45,406 bases of DNA from Spongiibacteraceae bacterium. GTDB taxonomy: Bacteria; Pseudomonadota; Gammaproteobacteria; Pseudomonadales; Dasaniaceae. A program made the position numbers and the translations under genes. The notes below the pieces were generated by a model. That model was not told the DNA's origin, made no database searches, and saw only the letters and a program-made list of their open reading frames with translations. Positions 27,113 to 37,023 of the stretch are shown in pieces. The number at the start of each line of letters is the position of its first letter. The first letter of the stretch is position 1. The DNA is taken from positions 1 through 45,406 of the forward strand of contig JAUXHA010000007.1 of the NCBI GenBank assembly GCA_030621845.1, written 5' to 3'.

Positions 27113-27125
27113 CCTACAACATTCA

Positions 27126-27332
27126 CTACAACAACAGATGTTTGTTTAAACGCTTAAAGCGCTCACTGACGTGTAGCAACACGTCGGATTTTTGTTGCTC
27201 AGTCAATTCACTCCAGTCAGTAATTTCCTCGGCTGAACGATAGCAACCCTCACAGATATCCTCTTCATTGAGAACGCACACTGAAATACAAGGGGATTTA
27301 ACCGCTGTGTTGTCAACCATCGAAACGCGCAT
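27126..27332 (-). CDS. DUF1289 domain protein
   Basis: A small 68-residue protein with the DUF1289 cysteine pattern: SPCISVCVLNEEDICEGCYR, that is C-x3-C-x8-C-x2-C, then the conserved W in TDWSEL. The four Cys could hold zinc or an Fe-S cluster. The family is widespread in proteobacteria and its role is unknown. The start may be 27332 or the second Met at 27320; both overlap or abut the end of the gamma-carbonic anhydrase-like gene, so the two are co-translated. Confidence 0.85.
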   Translation of the reverse strand: MRVSMVDNTAVKSPCISVCVLNEEDICEGCYRSAEEITDWSELTEQQKSDVLLHVSERFKRLNKHLLL

Positions 27333-27846
27333 CCCTAACCAGGTGCCGTCGAAAACGCTTGCCGTTATTAACGTAGTGTTCGGCTTGTAGCTCCAGCACC
27401 TGCTGCATTTCAGGCGGCATTTGTTTTTTAATTTTTGCCGGAGAACCCAGCACCATGGAACCGTCGGGAATAACCATATTTTCAGTCACCAGGGCATTGG
27501 CACCAATCAAGCAGTAATTACCAATTTTCGCTCCATTCAACACCACCGCATTAATACCGATCAGGCTGTAGTTGCCCACGGTACAGCCATGCAACATGGC
27601 CTGGTGAGCAACAGTGACGCCCTTGCCAAGCGTCAATGGCGAACCGGCATCGGCGTGTAATACCGAACCATCCTGGATATTGCTTCGCTCACCTATATGA
27701 ATTATATCTTCATCGCCGCGGGCGACCACATTAAACCAGATACTGACATCACGGCCGACAACCACAGAGCCAATTAAGGTGGCGTTGTCGGCAATAAAAC
27801 ACTCGCCCTCGATGCTAAGCTTTCGATCATCCAAACTATAAATCAA
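27313..27846 (-). CDS. Gamma-carbonic anhydrase family protein (YrdA/PaaY type)
   Basis: A 177-residue left-handed beta-helix protein with hexapeptide repeats from about residue 15 to 130. Metal-site histidines are visible in VLHAD and GVTVAHQAMLHGC. It starts at TTG 27846, preceded by GGAAGGAG eight bases upstream, and overlaps the stop of the Nudix gene by TTGA. Members bind zinc and form trimers; some are thioesterases or carbonic anhydrases, but YrdA has no proven activity. E. coli yrdA is next to different genes, so I give no symbol. Confidence 0.88.
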   Translation of the reverse strand: MIYSLDDRKLSIEGECFIADNATLIGSVVVGRDVSIWFNVVARGDEDIIHIGERSNIQDGSVLHADAGSPLTLGKGVTVAHQAMLHGCTVGNYSLIGINAVVLNGAKIGNYCLIGANALVTENMVIPDGSMVLGSPAKIKKQMPPEMQQVLELQAEHYVNNGKRFRRHLVRDARFDG

Positions 27847-28441
27847 CTTGACGCTCCTTCCGAAGGCCGAACTGGCAGCCCGGCAGCAAATACCGTATTC
27901 ATTAAATCGACAACGATCATCGCTGTCACTCCCCAGACACTGTACTGTTCAAACTCAAAACGTGGAATATACTTGAGCTCACCCCGATAAGGTATCTTGT
28001 CGATATGCAGGTTACCCGGGTCAAGAAAAAAATCAATCGGGGTATAAAACAGGCTGTCGAGTTCATCTTGATTGGCGGTCAATTCAATGCCCTGCGGAAT
28101 GATCCCGACAAAGGGGGTTACCTTGATATTACTGCGAGTAATCCGCTGGTCCAGACAACCGGCAAACTGGAAACAACGGCGCGGCAAGGCCACTTCCTCT
28201 TCCGCCTCGCGCAGGGCCGTCTGTAACAACGACGCATCTTCCGCGTCGCGCTTGCCACCGGGAAAGGCCACTTCACCGCTGTGAATAGCCAGGTGTTGCG
28301 CCCGCTTTGTTAGCAGAACACCGGGGCGATCAGCGTCATCGCTGATCGCAACCAGCACCGCCGCCTCCGGATAGTGTTGTTCGATGACCCGCGGCTGGTG
28401 TTGTGACAGCAGCGGATGCAAGGTGTCCAACAGCTTCGCCG

Positions 28442-28445
<4 letters not shown>
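27843..28445 (-). CDS. nudL: CoA pyrophosphatase, Nudix family (NudL-like)
   Basis: A 200-residue Nudix hydrolase starting at 28445, where ATGA overlaps the upstream gene's stop. The Nudix box runs from AFPGGKRDAED to REAEEEVAL, and it is preceded by VLLTKRAQHLAIHSGEVAFP, the NuCoA signature. It would cleave CoA into 4'-phosphopantetheine and 3',5'-ADP. It sits in a four-gene tail after tgt with overlapping ends. The CoA specificity is inferred from the NuCoA-like stretch. Confidence 0.88.
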
Positions 28446-29909
<1,464 letters not shown>

Positions 29910-29942
29910 CTATCACGGCTTCTCGCCTGCACCAGGCCACGG

Positions 29943-30989
29943 TCATTGTGGCAACACAAACATCGCGTCACCATAACTAAAAAAGCGGTAGGCCTGTTCA
30001 ACCGCCTGCTGGTACGCGCTCAATACATGCTCCCTGCCGGCAAAGGCACTGACTAACATAATCAGCGTCGATTCCGGCAGGTGGAAATTGGTAATCATCG
30101 CATCGACACTCTGAAAGCGATAACCCGGGTAAATAAAAATATCACTGTCGCCACTGAATGGCTGCAGCTTACCACTGCGCGAGGCTGACTCCAGACTTCG
30201 CACCGAGGTGGTACCTACCGCCACTACCCGACCGCCACGCTGACGAGTTGCCGCCACTTGGTCACAGACCTGCTGGCTCACCTCAATATATTCCTTGTGC
30301 ATCTTGTGCTCAAGAATATTATCCACCCGCACCGGCTGGAAAGTGCCAGCACCAACGTGCAGGGTGACATAGGCCGTGTCCACGCCCATAGCCTCACAGC
30401 GGGCAATTAACGCCTGGTTAAAGTGCAGGCCCGCGGTCGGCGCGGCCACCGCACCCTCGCGCTTGCTATAAACTGTCTGGTAACGCTCGCGGTCTGAGAC
30501 CTCATCGGCACGATCAATATAAGGTGGCAGCGGCATATGGCCGATAGCATTCATCACCTCCAGGGCGTTACCGCCCTGGCTAAAGCGCAGTTCAAACAAG
30601 GCATCATGGCGCGCCACAACATCGGCCTTTGCCAGCACCTCGGTCTGTTGTTTATCCGCTGTTAGCCAAATTTCAGTACCGGCCTTCGGGGCTTTACTGC
30701 AACGCAGATGCGCCAGTACCCGCTGCGGGTCCAGCACACGCTCGACCAGCACCTCCAGCCGACCACCGCTGGGCTTCTGCCCCCACAGTCTTGCGGGCAA
30801 TACCCGGGTGTCATTAAAAACCAGTAAATCCCCGGGCGATAATAAATCCAGAATATCGACAAATTGCCGATGCTCAACCGCACCGGACTGCCCATCGAGC
30901 AACAATAAGCGACTGGCCGTTCGCTCCGCCATCGGATAGCGGGCAATCAGCGGATCGGGGAGATCAAAATGGAAGTCGGATAATTTCAT
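29943..30989 (-). CDS. queA: S-adenosylmethionine:tRNA ribosyltransferase-isomerase QueA
   Basis: A 348-residue enzyme, the family length. The ATG at 30989 opens [19 protein letters not shown], the standard QueA N-terminus. A longer reading to 31202 has no homology and covers the divergent tRNA promoter region. Motifs: [40 protein letters not shown] and [17 protein letters not shown]. It converts preQ1-tRNA to epoxyqueuosine-tRNA. First gene of a queA-tgt-yqfO-nudL-gammaCA-DUF1289 run. Confidence 0.96.
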   Translation of the reverse strand: MKLSDFHFDLPDPLIARYPMAERTASRLLLLDGQSGAVEHRQFVDILDLLSPGDLLVFNDTRVLPARLWGQKPSGGRLEVLVERVLDPQRVLAHLRCSKAPKAGTEIWLTADKQQTEVLAKADVVARHDALFELRFSQGGNALEVMNAIGHMPLPPYIDRADEVSDRERYQTVYSKREGAVAAPTAGLHFNQALIARCEAMGVDTAYVTLHVGAGTFQPVRVDNILEHKMHKEYIEVSQQVCDQVAATRQRGGRVVAVGTTSVRSLESASRSGKLQPFSGDSDIFIYPGYRFQSVDAMITNFHLPESTLIMLVSAFAGREHVLSAYQQAVEQAYRFFSYGDAMFVLPQ

Positions 30990-31090
30990 TAACGCAGTAC
31001 AGATAGCCCAGCTCACAGGCGCGCAAGAATATAGGAAATAAGCCATGCAGGCCAGCACCCGCCACGCCAGCGGCCCAGCACAAACGAGCG

Positions 31091-31118
31091 TTGACCTTTG
31101 TTGCGCGATTGCTATAAT
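31091..31118 (+). promoter_or_regulatory. Sigma-70 promoter for tRNA-Leu
   Basis: TTGACC (31091-31096), 16 bases, then a perfect TATAAT (31113-31118). It is followed at about 31125 by a leader of roughly 100 bases before the tRNA. It points away from queA and is the strongest promoter match I found. Confidence 0.8.
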
Positions 31119-31222
31119 TGCGCGCCTGTCGATTCTGGCCCAGACAATACTGTGGCCGTATGACGGCTTGCAAGCTGGCCCCGAGTCGGCAAAGAAGTAC
31201 AAGTAGCATAGTTTTTAACCAT

Positions 31223-31309
31223 GCCAGCGTGATGAAATTGGTAGACATAGGGGATTCAAAATCCCCCGTTCGCAAGAACGTGGCGGTTCGAGTCCGCCCG
31301 CTGGTACCA
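31223..31309 (+). tRNA. tRNA-Leu (anticodon CAA)
   Basis: An 87-base class II tRNA. The acceptor arms GCCAGCG and CGCTGGT are followed by encoded ACCA. The D-loop contains AATTGGTAGAC, the anticodon stem is GGGGA/TCCCC with loop TTCAAAA (CAA at 31257-31259), the variable arm is CGTTCGCAAGAACG, and the T-loop is GGTTCGAGTCC. The first pair is G-T, a small oddity. The CCA end is encoded, as usual for gammaproteobacteria. Confidence 0.95.
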
Positions 31310-31414
31310 TTATTCCTGTTACTCCCCTTTGCTCTTGCCACAATGGCAGGACACCCCTTTCCATACTATTATTAGGCCCTTACCCAGCAACTAATCACCC
31401 CCCGGGAGCAAACC

Positions 31415-32206
31415 TTGTCCATTACAGAATCCATCATCCTTGGTATTATCCAGGGGCTCACTGAGTTTTTGCCGGTTAGCAGCAGTGGCCATCTTGAATT
31501 GGGTAAAGCCATACTTGGGGATAACAGCCTGCCCCAGGAAAGTATGATGATGACGGTGGTATTGCACTTTGCCACGGCGATGAGCACGCTGGTGATTTTT
31601 CGCCATGAAGTCATGCGTATTGTGCGCGGCCTGTTCCAGTTTAAAAACAATGAGGAACTGGCTTTTTCATTGAAAATCATCATCAGTATGATTCCCGCAG
31701 CGATGGTGGGCGTTTTCTTTGCCAAGGAAATCGAGCAGCTTTTTGATAAGCAGATTTTATTGGTGGGCTTGATGCTGTGGTTAACGGGCATATTGCTACT
31801 GGTGGCTGATCGCACCCGCAACACCGATAAGGACGTTGCTTTTTCGCACTCGATCATTATTGGTATCTCCCAGGCGATTGCTATTTTGCCGGGGATTTCA
31901 CGCTCGGGGGCAACTATTTCTACCTCGGTATTACTGGGCATAGACCGAAGTAAAGCCGCCAGCTTTTCCTTTTTAATGGTAGTGCCATTAATTTTCGGCA
32001 AAATAGCCAAAGATTTACTGGACGGCGGCTTACAGATTAATGACAGCCAGCTTACCGCACTGGCGGCGGGCTTTGCCGCCGCGTTCCTGACCGGCCTGGT
32101 CGCCTGCCAGTGGATGATTAAACTGGTAAAAAATAGCCAGCTAAAATATTTTTCCTATTATTGTTTTGTCGTCGGCAGCCTGGCGATTGGCTACAAACTG
32201 ATATAG
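31415..32206 (+). CDS. uppP: Undecaprenyl-diphosphatase UppP (BacA)
   Basis: A 263-residue membrane protein starting at TTG 31415, with GGGAG about six bases upstream. Both BacA signatures are present: GIIQGLTEFLPVSSSGHLEL near the N-terminus (residues 10-29) and LPGISRSGATISTSVLLG in the second half. It dephosphorylates undecaprenyl pyrophosphate in the periplasm, recycling the lipid carrier and giving bacitracin tolerance. It follows the tRNA on the same strand and converges with the GGDEF gene, 7 bp apart. Confidence 0.95.
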   Translation: MSITESIILGIIQGLTEFLPVSSSGHLELGKAILGDNSLPQESMMMTVVLHFATAMSTLVIFRHEVMRIVRGLFQFKNNEELAFSLKIIISMIPAAMVGVFFAKEIEQLFDKQILLVGLMLWLTGILLLVADRTRNTDKDVAFSHSIIIGISQAIAILPGISRSGATISTSVLLGIDRSKAASFSFLMVVPLIFGKIAKDLLDGGLQINDSQLTALAAGFAAAFLTGLVACQWMIKLVKNSQLKYFSYYCFVVGSLAIGYKLI

Positions 32207-32213
32207 ACCCGCT

Positions 32214-33116
32214 TTATATCCCTATTCCCTGTGCCTGGTTACCACCCATTTGCTGGGCACTGTTGCGCATCTCCGTCACCTCTTCCATCAATTGATGGTG
32301 GTTCTGTTCCTGGGTGGGCTCAACAGTGGCAACGCCCACGCTCACCGTGACCATGCCGCCATTGCCCGCCTCACGGTTTTCCAACGCCAGTGCGGCAATT
32401 GCCCGACAAATATTTTCCGCTACCTTGAGCGCATTCTCCAACTCAATACCCGGCAACAGGGCAACAAACTCATCGTCACCATAACGGGCAACGAGGTCGG
32501 CCGCCCGCAGGCAGTTATTCTCGATCACACTGGCAACACGTTTTAACATCTGGTCGGCACTGCCGGCACCGTACTCATCGGTGTAGACCGTAAAGCTATC
32601 GACATTGATTAACAACACCGACAAATCATTAAATTCGCGGAGGTTGCGCCGCCATTCCACTTCCAGGGTTTCTTCAAAGCGCTGGCGATTCGGCAGACAG
32701 GTTAAGCCATCTAACAAGGCGATTTCTGTAAGCAAGTCGGTCTTGTGTTTGAGTTCGAGCTGGGACCTGATTCGCGCTTTAATCAATGAGAGTGAAAAGC
32801 TGTTATTGATAAAATCCGCCGCGCCTAAATCCAGCGCCCTGGACTCATCATCAGCCGCCGGCAACTCCGCTAAAAAAACAATCGGCACCGAGCGCAATAA
32901 AATGGTCGACCTGAGCTGTTCACAGGCCTCAAAGGCATCCAGCCCCGCAGTCCCTGACTCCAGTAGAATTAACCCAAGCTCGCTATTGTCACAGCTTTTC
33001 GCCTGGCTAACATCACCGGCATGGATGAAGTTGAATTCCTCCTGCAAGCTATCGACCAGAGGCTGGAGGTTATTGAGGTTGGGGCTAATACTAAGAATTG
33101 TAGCTTTTGCTGGCAT
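32214..33116 (-). CDS. GGDEF-domain protein with degenerate receiver domain
   Basis: A 300-residue protein: pseudo-receiver (about 1-120), then GGDEF domain (about 130-290). In the receiver the phospho-acceptor Asp is Glu53 (LILLESG), the switch Thr/Ser is Ala83, and the Lys of the KP.. motif is Asn (FINNSF), so it cannot be phosphorylated normally. The GGDEF motif reads GDDEF (213-217), and the substrate-binding Asn of the usual Y(N)D segment is Thr179. The inhibitory site RxxD (Arg204-Asp207) is intact and correctly spaced. The chain may bind c-di-GMP without making it. Divergent from the TonB receptor gene. Confidence 0.9.
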   Translation of the reverse strand: MPAKATILSISPNLNNLQPLVDSLQEEFNFIHAGDVSQAKSCDNSELGLILLESGTAGLDAFEACEQLRSTILLRSVPIVFLAELPAADDESRALDLGAADFINNSFSLSLIKARIRSQLELKHKTDLLTEIALLDGLTCLPNRQRFEETLEVEWRRNLREFNDLSVLLINVDSFTVYTDEYGAGSADQMLKRVASVIENNCLRAADLVARYGDDEFVALLPGIELENALKVAENICRAIAALALENREAGNGGMVTVSVGVATVEPTQEQNHHQLMEEVTEMRNSAQQMGGNQAQGIGI

Positions 33117-33184
33117 GAGATCGACACCATTGTGGTTATAATGACTATGTGAGCTTTCAAGCGTAGTACGAACTTGGCTATCTA

Positions 33185-33198
33185 CCAGTATTTACTGG
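33185..33198. promoter_or_regulatory. Inverted repeat, candidate operator
   Basis: CCAGTA-TT-TACTGG is a perfect 14-base palindrome in the divergent region between the GGDEF and TonB-receptor genes. Its size suits a dimeric regulator, but no regulator is known. A short GC hairpin (GGCGG-ATG-CCGCC, 33238-33250) lies nearer the receptor. No Fur-like box was seen. Confidence 0.35.
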
Positions 33199-33326
33199 CC
33201 AACGGTAGCATAATAAGCAATGAATCACACGGGGGATGGCGGATGCCGCCCGTTGATATTATATTGATTTCCTAAACCGCGTCGTTAGCTATACTTCGCT
33301 GCCTGACTTTCTTTACCGGCTCTTTC

Positions 33327-35378
33327 ATGGACCTCAAGCAACGCCTGTTCGCCGCACTGTTATTGCTTTGCAGCCACCCGCTCAGTGCCGCGCCACTTGA
33401 GACACTGACGGTTACCGCCTCCCGTAGCGAGCAGCCGATCACGCAACTACCCAACAGCCTCTCCGTGGTGCCCCGCGAGGAGCTGGAACTGGTGAGGCAT
33501 GTCCATATCAGTGAATTACTGGTCAGTGTACCCGGGGTCTGGATCAGCCGGGGTAATGGCCAGGAGCATCTCACCGCGATACGCTCCCCGGTATTAACCG
33601 GTGCCGGTAGCTGCGGTGCTTTTTATATTGCTGAAGACGGCGTACAAACCCGTGGCACCGGCTTTTGCAATGTTAACGAACTGTTCGATATTAACACTGA
33701 GCAAGCCGGCAGCATTGAAGTACTGCGCGGCCCCGGCAATGAATTCCATGGATCCAACGCACTGCACGGTGTTATCAATGTCCGCTCACTGGCCCCCAGC
33801 GCAGAGCAGGAAAACACCCTCAGTCTGGAAGGTGGCCCCCACCGCTATGGCCGTCTGCTGTTCAGTAACAGCAACACTGTCGACGCCCAGGCTTACCGCA
33901 TAAGTATTAACGCGGCACATGATGGCGGCTATAAAGACAGCGCCGGTTTTGACCAGCAGAAACTCACCTTCCGCCACGATTATTCCGGTACTGATATCAC
34001 CGTGAGTACCCTGCTTAACGTCAGCAACCTCGACCAGGACACCGCGGGTTATCTCTACGGTAAAAAAGCCTACAAGGACAGTGACCGTAAAAAAGAAAAC
34101 CCTGATCCGGATGCCTACCGTGACAGTCAATCCGCACGCCTGCAAAGCCATATCCTGCTGGCATTAAATCATCGATCAAGCCTGATCATCACCCCCTATG
34201 TCCGCCGCACTGAGATGGATTTTTTAATGCACTTTCTGCCCGGAACGCCGGTGGAAAAAAACGGCCAAAATGGCCTGGGTGTACAGAGTAATTATCAATA
34301 CCGGTTTTCAGACCAGTTGCTGTTATCCAGTGGCATCGATGGCGAGTACACCGATGGCTGGTTAAAGCAAACGCAGCGGGATTCGGTAACATTTTCAGAT
34401 GCCTTTCCCCAGGGAAAGCAATACGATTACCAGGTTTACGCCGGCTTGCTGGCCGCCTTCAGTCGCGTCGAGTATGCCCTGGGCGATAACAGCCGCATCA
34501 ATGCCGGGGCGCGCTACGAATACCTGCATTACGACTATAACAACCAGATGATCTCTGGTAACAGCGCCGATGACGGCACGCCCTGCCCTGGCGGTTGTCG
34601 TTATTCACGCCCCGATGATCGTCACGATGACTTTGGCGACTGGTCATTCAACCTCGGTCTGGTGCAGGAGCTTACGCCCTTCCTGACCCTGACCGGGAAC
34701 ATGAGCCATGGTTTTCGCGCACCGCAGGCCACCGAACTCTACCGACTGCAAGCGGGGCAACAACTGGCTCAACTCGATTCCGAGCAACTGGACAGTATCG
34801 ATGTCGGGCTGAGGGGGGCAACGCAAACTCTCAGCTACGGCCTGGTCGGTTTTTACATGGAAAAAGACCATGTCATTTTCCAGTCCTCGGATCGGCTCAA
34901 CCTGGACAACGGTAAAACCCGTCATTACGGTATCGAATATGACCTTGGCTGGCAGATCAGCGAACAGTGGCAAGTCTATCTGCGCGGCACCCACGCCCAC
35001 CATGAGTACCGAAAAAATGTCAGTGCGCTAGGCGCTGAATTCGACATCAGCGGCAATGATATCGATACCGCACCGCACAATATGGGCTCCGCTCAATTGA
35101 GCTGGACACCGCTACCAGCAACGACAGTGGAATTGCAATGGGTCTACATGGGTAAGTATTTCACCGATATCGACAATCAACAGCGCTACCAGGGCCACCA
35201 GCTTTGGAACCTGAGACTGCGACAGACCCTGACACCGTCAATCAGCGCCGGGCTCAGGGTGACCAACCTGGGCGATATTGATTATGCCGAACGCGCGGAC
35301 TACAGCAGCCGCAATGGCGACCGCTACTTCGTCGGTGAGCCGCGATCGCTGTATGCCGATATCAGCTTTAGCTTCTAG
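33327..35378 (+). CDS. TonB-dependent outer-membrane receptor
   Basis: A 683-residue protein with signal peptide ending HPLSA, a TonB box-like ETLTVTAS (about 24-31), and a plug domain with QLPNSLSVVPREEL, IEVLRGPGNEFHGSNALHGVINV. A 22-strand barrel follows and ends in the aromatic YADISFSF. The plug has a Cys pair (GSCGAFYIAEDG and GTGFCNVNELFD) that may form a disulfide. The substrate cannot be told: no haem FRAP/NPNL motif and no Fur box. No TonB/ExbB or ABC transporter is adjacent. Divergent from the GGDEF gene. Confidence 0.92.
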   Translation: MDLKQRLFAALLLLCSHPLSAAPLETLTVTASRSEQPITQLPNSLSVVPREELELVRHVHISELLVSVPGVWISRGNGQEHLTAIRSPVLTGAGSCGAFYIAEDGVQTRGTGFCNVNELFDINTEQAGSIEVLRGPGNEFHGSNALHGVINVRSLAPSAEQENTLSLEGGPHRYGRLLFSNSNTVDAQAYRISINAAHDGGYKDSAGFDQQKLTFRHDYSGTDITVSTLLNVSNLDQDTAGYLYGKKAYKDSDRKKENPDPDAYRDSQSARLQSHILLALNHRSSLIITPYVRRTEMDFLMHFLPGTPVEKNGQNGLGVQSNYQYRFSDQLLLSSGIDGEYTDGWLKQTQRDSVTFSDAFPQGKQYDYQVYAGLLAAFSRVEYALGDNSRINAGARYEYLHYDYNNQMISGNSADDGTPCPGGCRYSRPDDRHDDFGDWSFNLGLVQELTPFLTLTGNMSHGFRAPQATELYRLQAGQQLAQLDSEQLDSIDVGLRGATQTLSYGLVGFYMEKDHVIFQSSDRLNLDNGKTRHYGIEYDLGWQISEQWQVYLRGTHAHHEYRKNVSALGAEFDISGNDIDTAPHNMGSAQLSWTPLPATTVELQWVYMGKYFTDIDNQQRYQGHQLWNLRLRQTLTPSISAGLRVTNLGDIDYAERADYSSRNGDRYFVGEPRSLYADISFSF

Positions 35379-35490
35379 GCGAGCGCGACCAGGCGCACCC
35401 AGACACTATCAATACACACCCGAAATCAACGTCTAACTGCCAAAAAATACCGTTTTCAAGCGATAGCTAAAGCCAAAACAGGCAAAAGTC

Positions 35491-35551
35491 TGTGAACTAT
35501 TTCACAGACAGACGTATTCGCCGTGCCCGCGCACAAAACCCTGACTATAGT
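35491..35551 (+). promoter_or_regulatory. CRP-type site and -10 element (putative class I promoter)
   Basis: TGTGA-ACTATT-TCACA (35491-35506) is an exact match to the CRP consensus, and the symmetry extends to GTCTGTGAA/TTCACAGAC. A -10 box TATAGT lies at 35546-35551, giving a start near 35558-35560. The centre of the site is then about 60-61 bases upstream, the class I position of CRP. The -35 region is poor, as expected for an activator-dependent promoter. Confidence 0.65.
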
Positions 35552-35557
35552 GAAAGT

Positions 35558-35648
35558 GTCTCCGAAAGATATGTATGTTTTTGCTTTAGCTCTGCTCTCC
35601 CCTGTAGTATGCCAAAGCTGGCCACCTCACTGAGGTGGCCTTTTTTTT
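35558..35648 (+). ncRNA. Candidate CRP-activated small RNA
   Basis: A segment of about 90 bases between the CRP-type promoter and a strong terminator, with no open frame. A small stem (GCTTT 35583-35587 with AAAGC 35614-35618) would expose a CU-rich loop, CTCTCCCCT at 35595-35603, well suited to pair with Shine-Dalgarno sequences. The 3' end is a GC hairpin plus eight T, as in Hfq-bound RNAs. I do not recognise it as a known RNA. Alternatively it is only the 3' tail and terminator of the TonB-receptor transcript. Confidence 0.55.
35620..35648 (+). terminator. Strong intrinsic terminator
   Basis: Arms GGCCACCT and AGGTGGCC (within 35620-35640; the symmetry extends to the loop), followed by eight T at 35641-35648. 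It ends the candidate small RNA and would also stop transcription coming from the TonB-receptor gene 240 bp upstream. Confidence 0.85.
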
Positions 35649-35795
35649 GCCGCTCATAAAGTTTCTTGCACTGAGAATAAGCCGGCTGCCGCCACTGCAC
35701 CAAAGAGAGCAAGACAGCTCACCCCCAAAACTATGCCCCCCGAAAACCACTATTTTTAATAGTCTATTACTTAAGTAAACCGGCGCTAATACCAA

Positions 35796-35905
35796 GAGCT
35801 GCTTCGGGTATTTATTTCCGGGGCCGTCTTCAGCAGGGATGCTGAAGTCGAGCCCCCAGGGATGGGTTTACGACGTGCCCCGGAAATAAACACCCGGAGC
35901 AGCTC
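35796..35905. repeat. Long inverted repeat with three-way-junction fold
   Basis: Two 29-base arms (35796-35824 and 35877-35905) pair at 27 positions plus one G-T. Inside are two smaller hairpins: CTTCAGCA/TGCTGAAG with a GGGA loop (8 bp, starting about 35827) and GTCG..GCCC/GGGT..CGAC (about 35847-35874). The whole forms a long stem ending in a three-way junction. I recall similar inner wording (CAGGGATGGGTTTACG) as an interspersed element in marine gammaproteobacteria, which cannot be verified here. No T-run, so not a normal terminator. Confidence 0.75.
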
Positions 35906-35954
35906 GTCACCCAAACGGCAGCTCAACAGCGGAAAAAGTTATTATCGTTATCGC

Positions 35955-36998
35955 CTAACGAATAGCCCGGTAAGCGTCCAGTACCGGCGCAAATTCACTC
36001 GGGGTCGAACCGTGGATGACCAGGCCATCAGCGCCCTGGTCAAATTGATTTTTCCACGCTCGCGCACAGTCTTCGGCACTGCCGGTGGCAGCGGGCAACC
36101 ATGCCTCGGGAATCAACTCGCTGATTTGTTCCAATTGTTCCAGTGTCGCCACACTGTCTATACCCCCGGCAATTGACGACACCCGCTCACTGGCACGAAA
36201 AGCACTAAGCACTTCAGCGTCCCACTCATTCAACTCGATCAGTCTTTCTACATAACCGGGCGCCTGCATATAGGTTGCCATACGAGCCACCAGCTTGCGT
36301 AAATGATTTTCACGGTTGGGCTCCGGTACCGTTGCCAGCACCGACCAGAGTTTGACTTCGTCCGGATTGCGGCCAGCCTGTTCCGCCCCCTCTTGCACCA
36401 GGGCTTTGGCGCGGCGTAAGCCGTGATCGGTGATAAAAGTATGCAGGTGTACACCATCAAAGTGTCGACCGGCGAAGCGCAGGCTTTTCGGCCCAAAGCC
36501 GACAAAATGAATGGGAATATCGGCGTCCATCCAGTCGCCCATGCTGAGATAGGGCAGCGTGCCCATACTGCCCTCATAGGCCATGATTTTTTCGCCATGC
36601 CAGAGTTTACGGAGTAGTTCCACGCCCTCCTGCAATTGCTTATTGCTAACATTCTCCAGGCCCATAAGCTGATTGCGAATCCCCACACCGCGCGCCAGGC
36701 CTAACTCGAAACGGCCGGCGGATAAATGATGCAGGGAACTGCACAGGGTAGCCAGTACCAGCGGGTGACGCGTATGGATATTGGTACCGGCGGTGGCAAC
36801 ATGAATAGAATTGGTAACCGCCAGTGCCGCCGAGCAAATAACCCCGGCATCTTTTACATCAAAGCGCTCCGACAGCCAGACTTTTCCCAAACCCATGGCC
36901 TCGGCCTGCTTCGCCTCTTCAATAGCATCGGCGGGTGTGGTGGTATGCCCGGGCAGTAAATAGCAACTCAGTTCGGGGAATTCAGCAACAGCGGTCAT
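35955..36998 (-). CDS. LLM class oxidoreductase, TIGR03857-like
   Basis: A 347-residue luciferase-like barrel protein. It begins ELSCYLLPGHTTTPADAIEE and has GKVWLSERFDVKDAG, TNIHTRHPLVLATL and SAGRFELGLARGVG, which I associate with the TIGR03857 subgroup of putative F420-dependent enzymes. It is not closely similar to the LLM protein at 4098-5117, so the two are separate subfamilies rather than recent duplicates. Cofactor (F420 or FMN) and substrate unknown. It lies 25 bp behind trpS. Confidence 0.8.
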   Translation of the reverse strand: MTAVAEFPELSCYLLPGHTTTPADAIEEAKQAEAMGLGKVWLSERFDVKDAGVICSAALAVTNSIHVATAGTNIHTRHPLVLATLCSSLHHLSAGRFELGLARGVGIRNQLMGLENVSNKQLQEGVELLRKLWHGEKIMAYEGSMGTLPYLSMGDWMDADIPIHFVGFGPKSLRFAGRHFDGVHLHTFITDHGLRRAKALVQEGAEQAGRNPDEVKLWSVLATVPEPNRENHLRKLVARMATYMQAPGYVERLIELNEWDAEVLSAFRASERVSSIAGGIDSVATLEQLEQISELIPEAWLPAATGSAEDCARAWKNQFDQGADGLVIHGSTPSEFAPVLDAYRAIR

Positions 36999-37023
36999 AT
37001 ATAGCTCCTTGTCTGGTCGTTTA

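Larger units (their letters stand above)
35379..35954. other. 576-bp region without protein gene
   Basis: The stretch between the TonB receptor and the second LLM gene holds, in order, the CRP site, candidate small RNA, terminator and long hairpin repeat listed separately. A 69-codon minus-strand frame (35586-35795) crosses the terminator, has no ribosome site and shows no protein-like composition. Confidence 0.7.

Noticed and set aside
30990-31202. N-terminal extension of QueA by 71 residues
   Set aside because: No homology, and it covers the sigma-70 promoter of the divergent tRNA-Leu.
33200-33326. Fur box before the TonB receptor
   Set aside because: AT-rich TTGATATTATATTGATT does not match the Fur 19-mer well enough.
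35586-35795. 69-codon minus-strand frame
   Set aside because: Runs through the terminator hairpin, has no ribosome site and no recognisable protein pattern.
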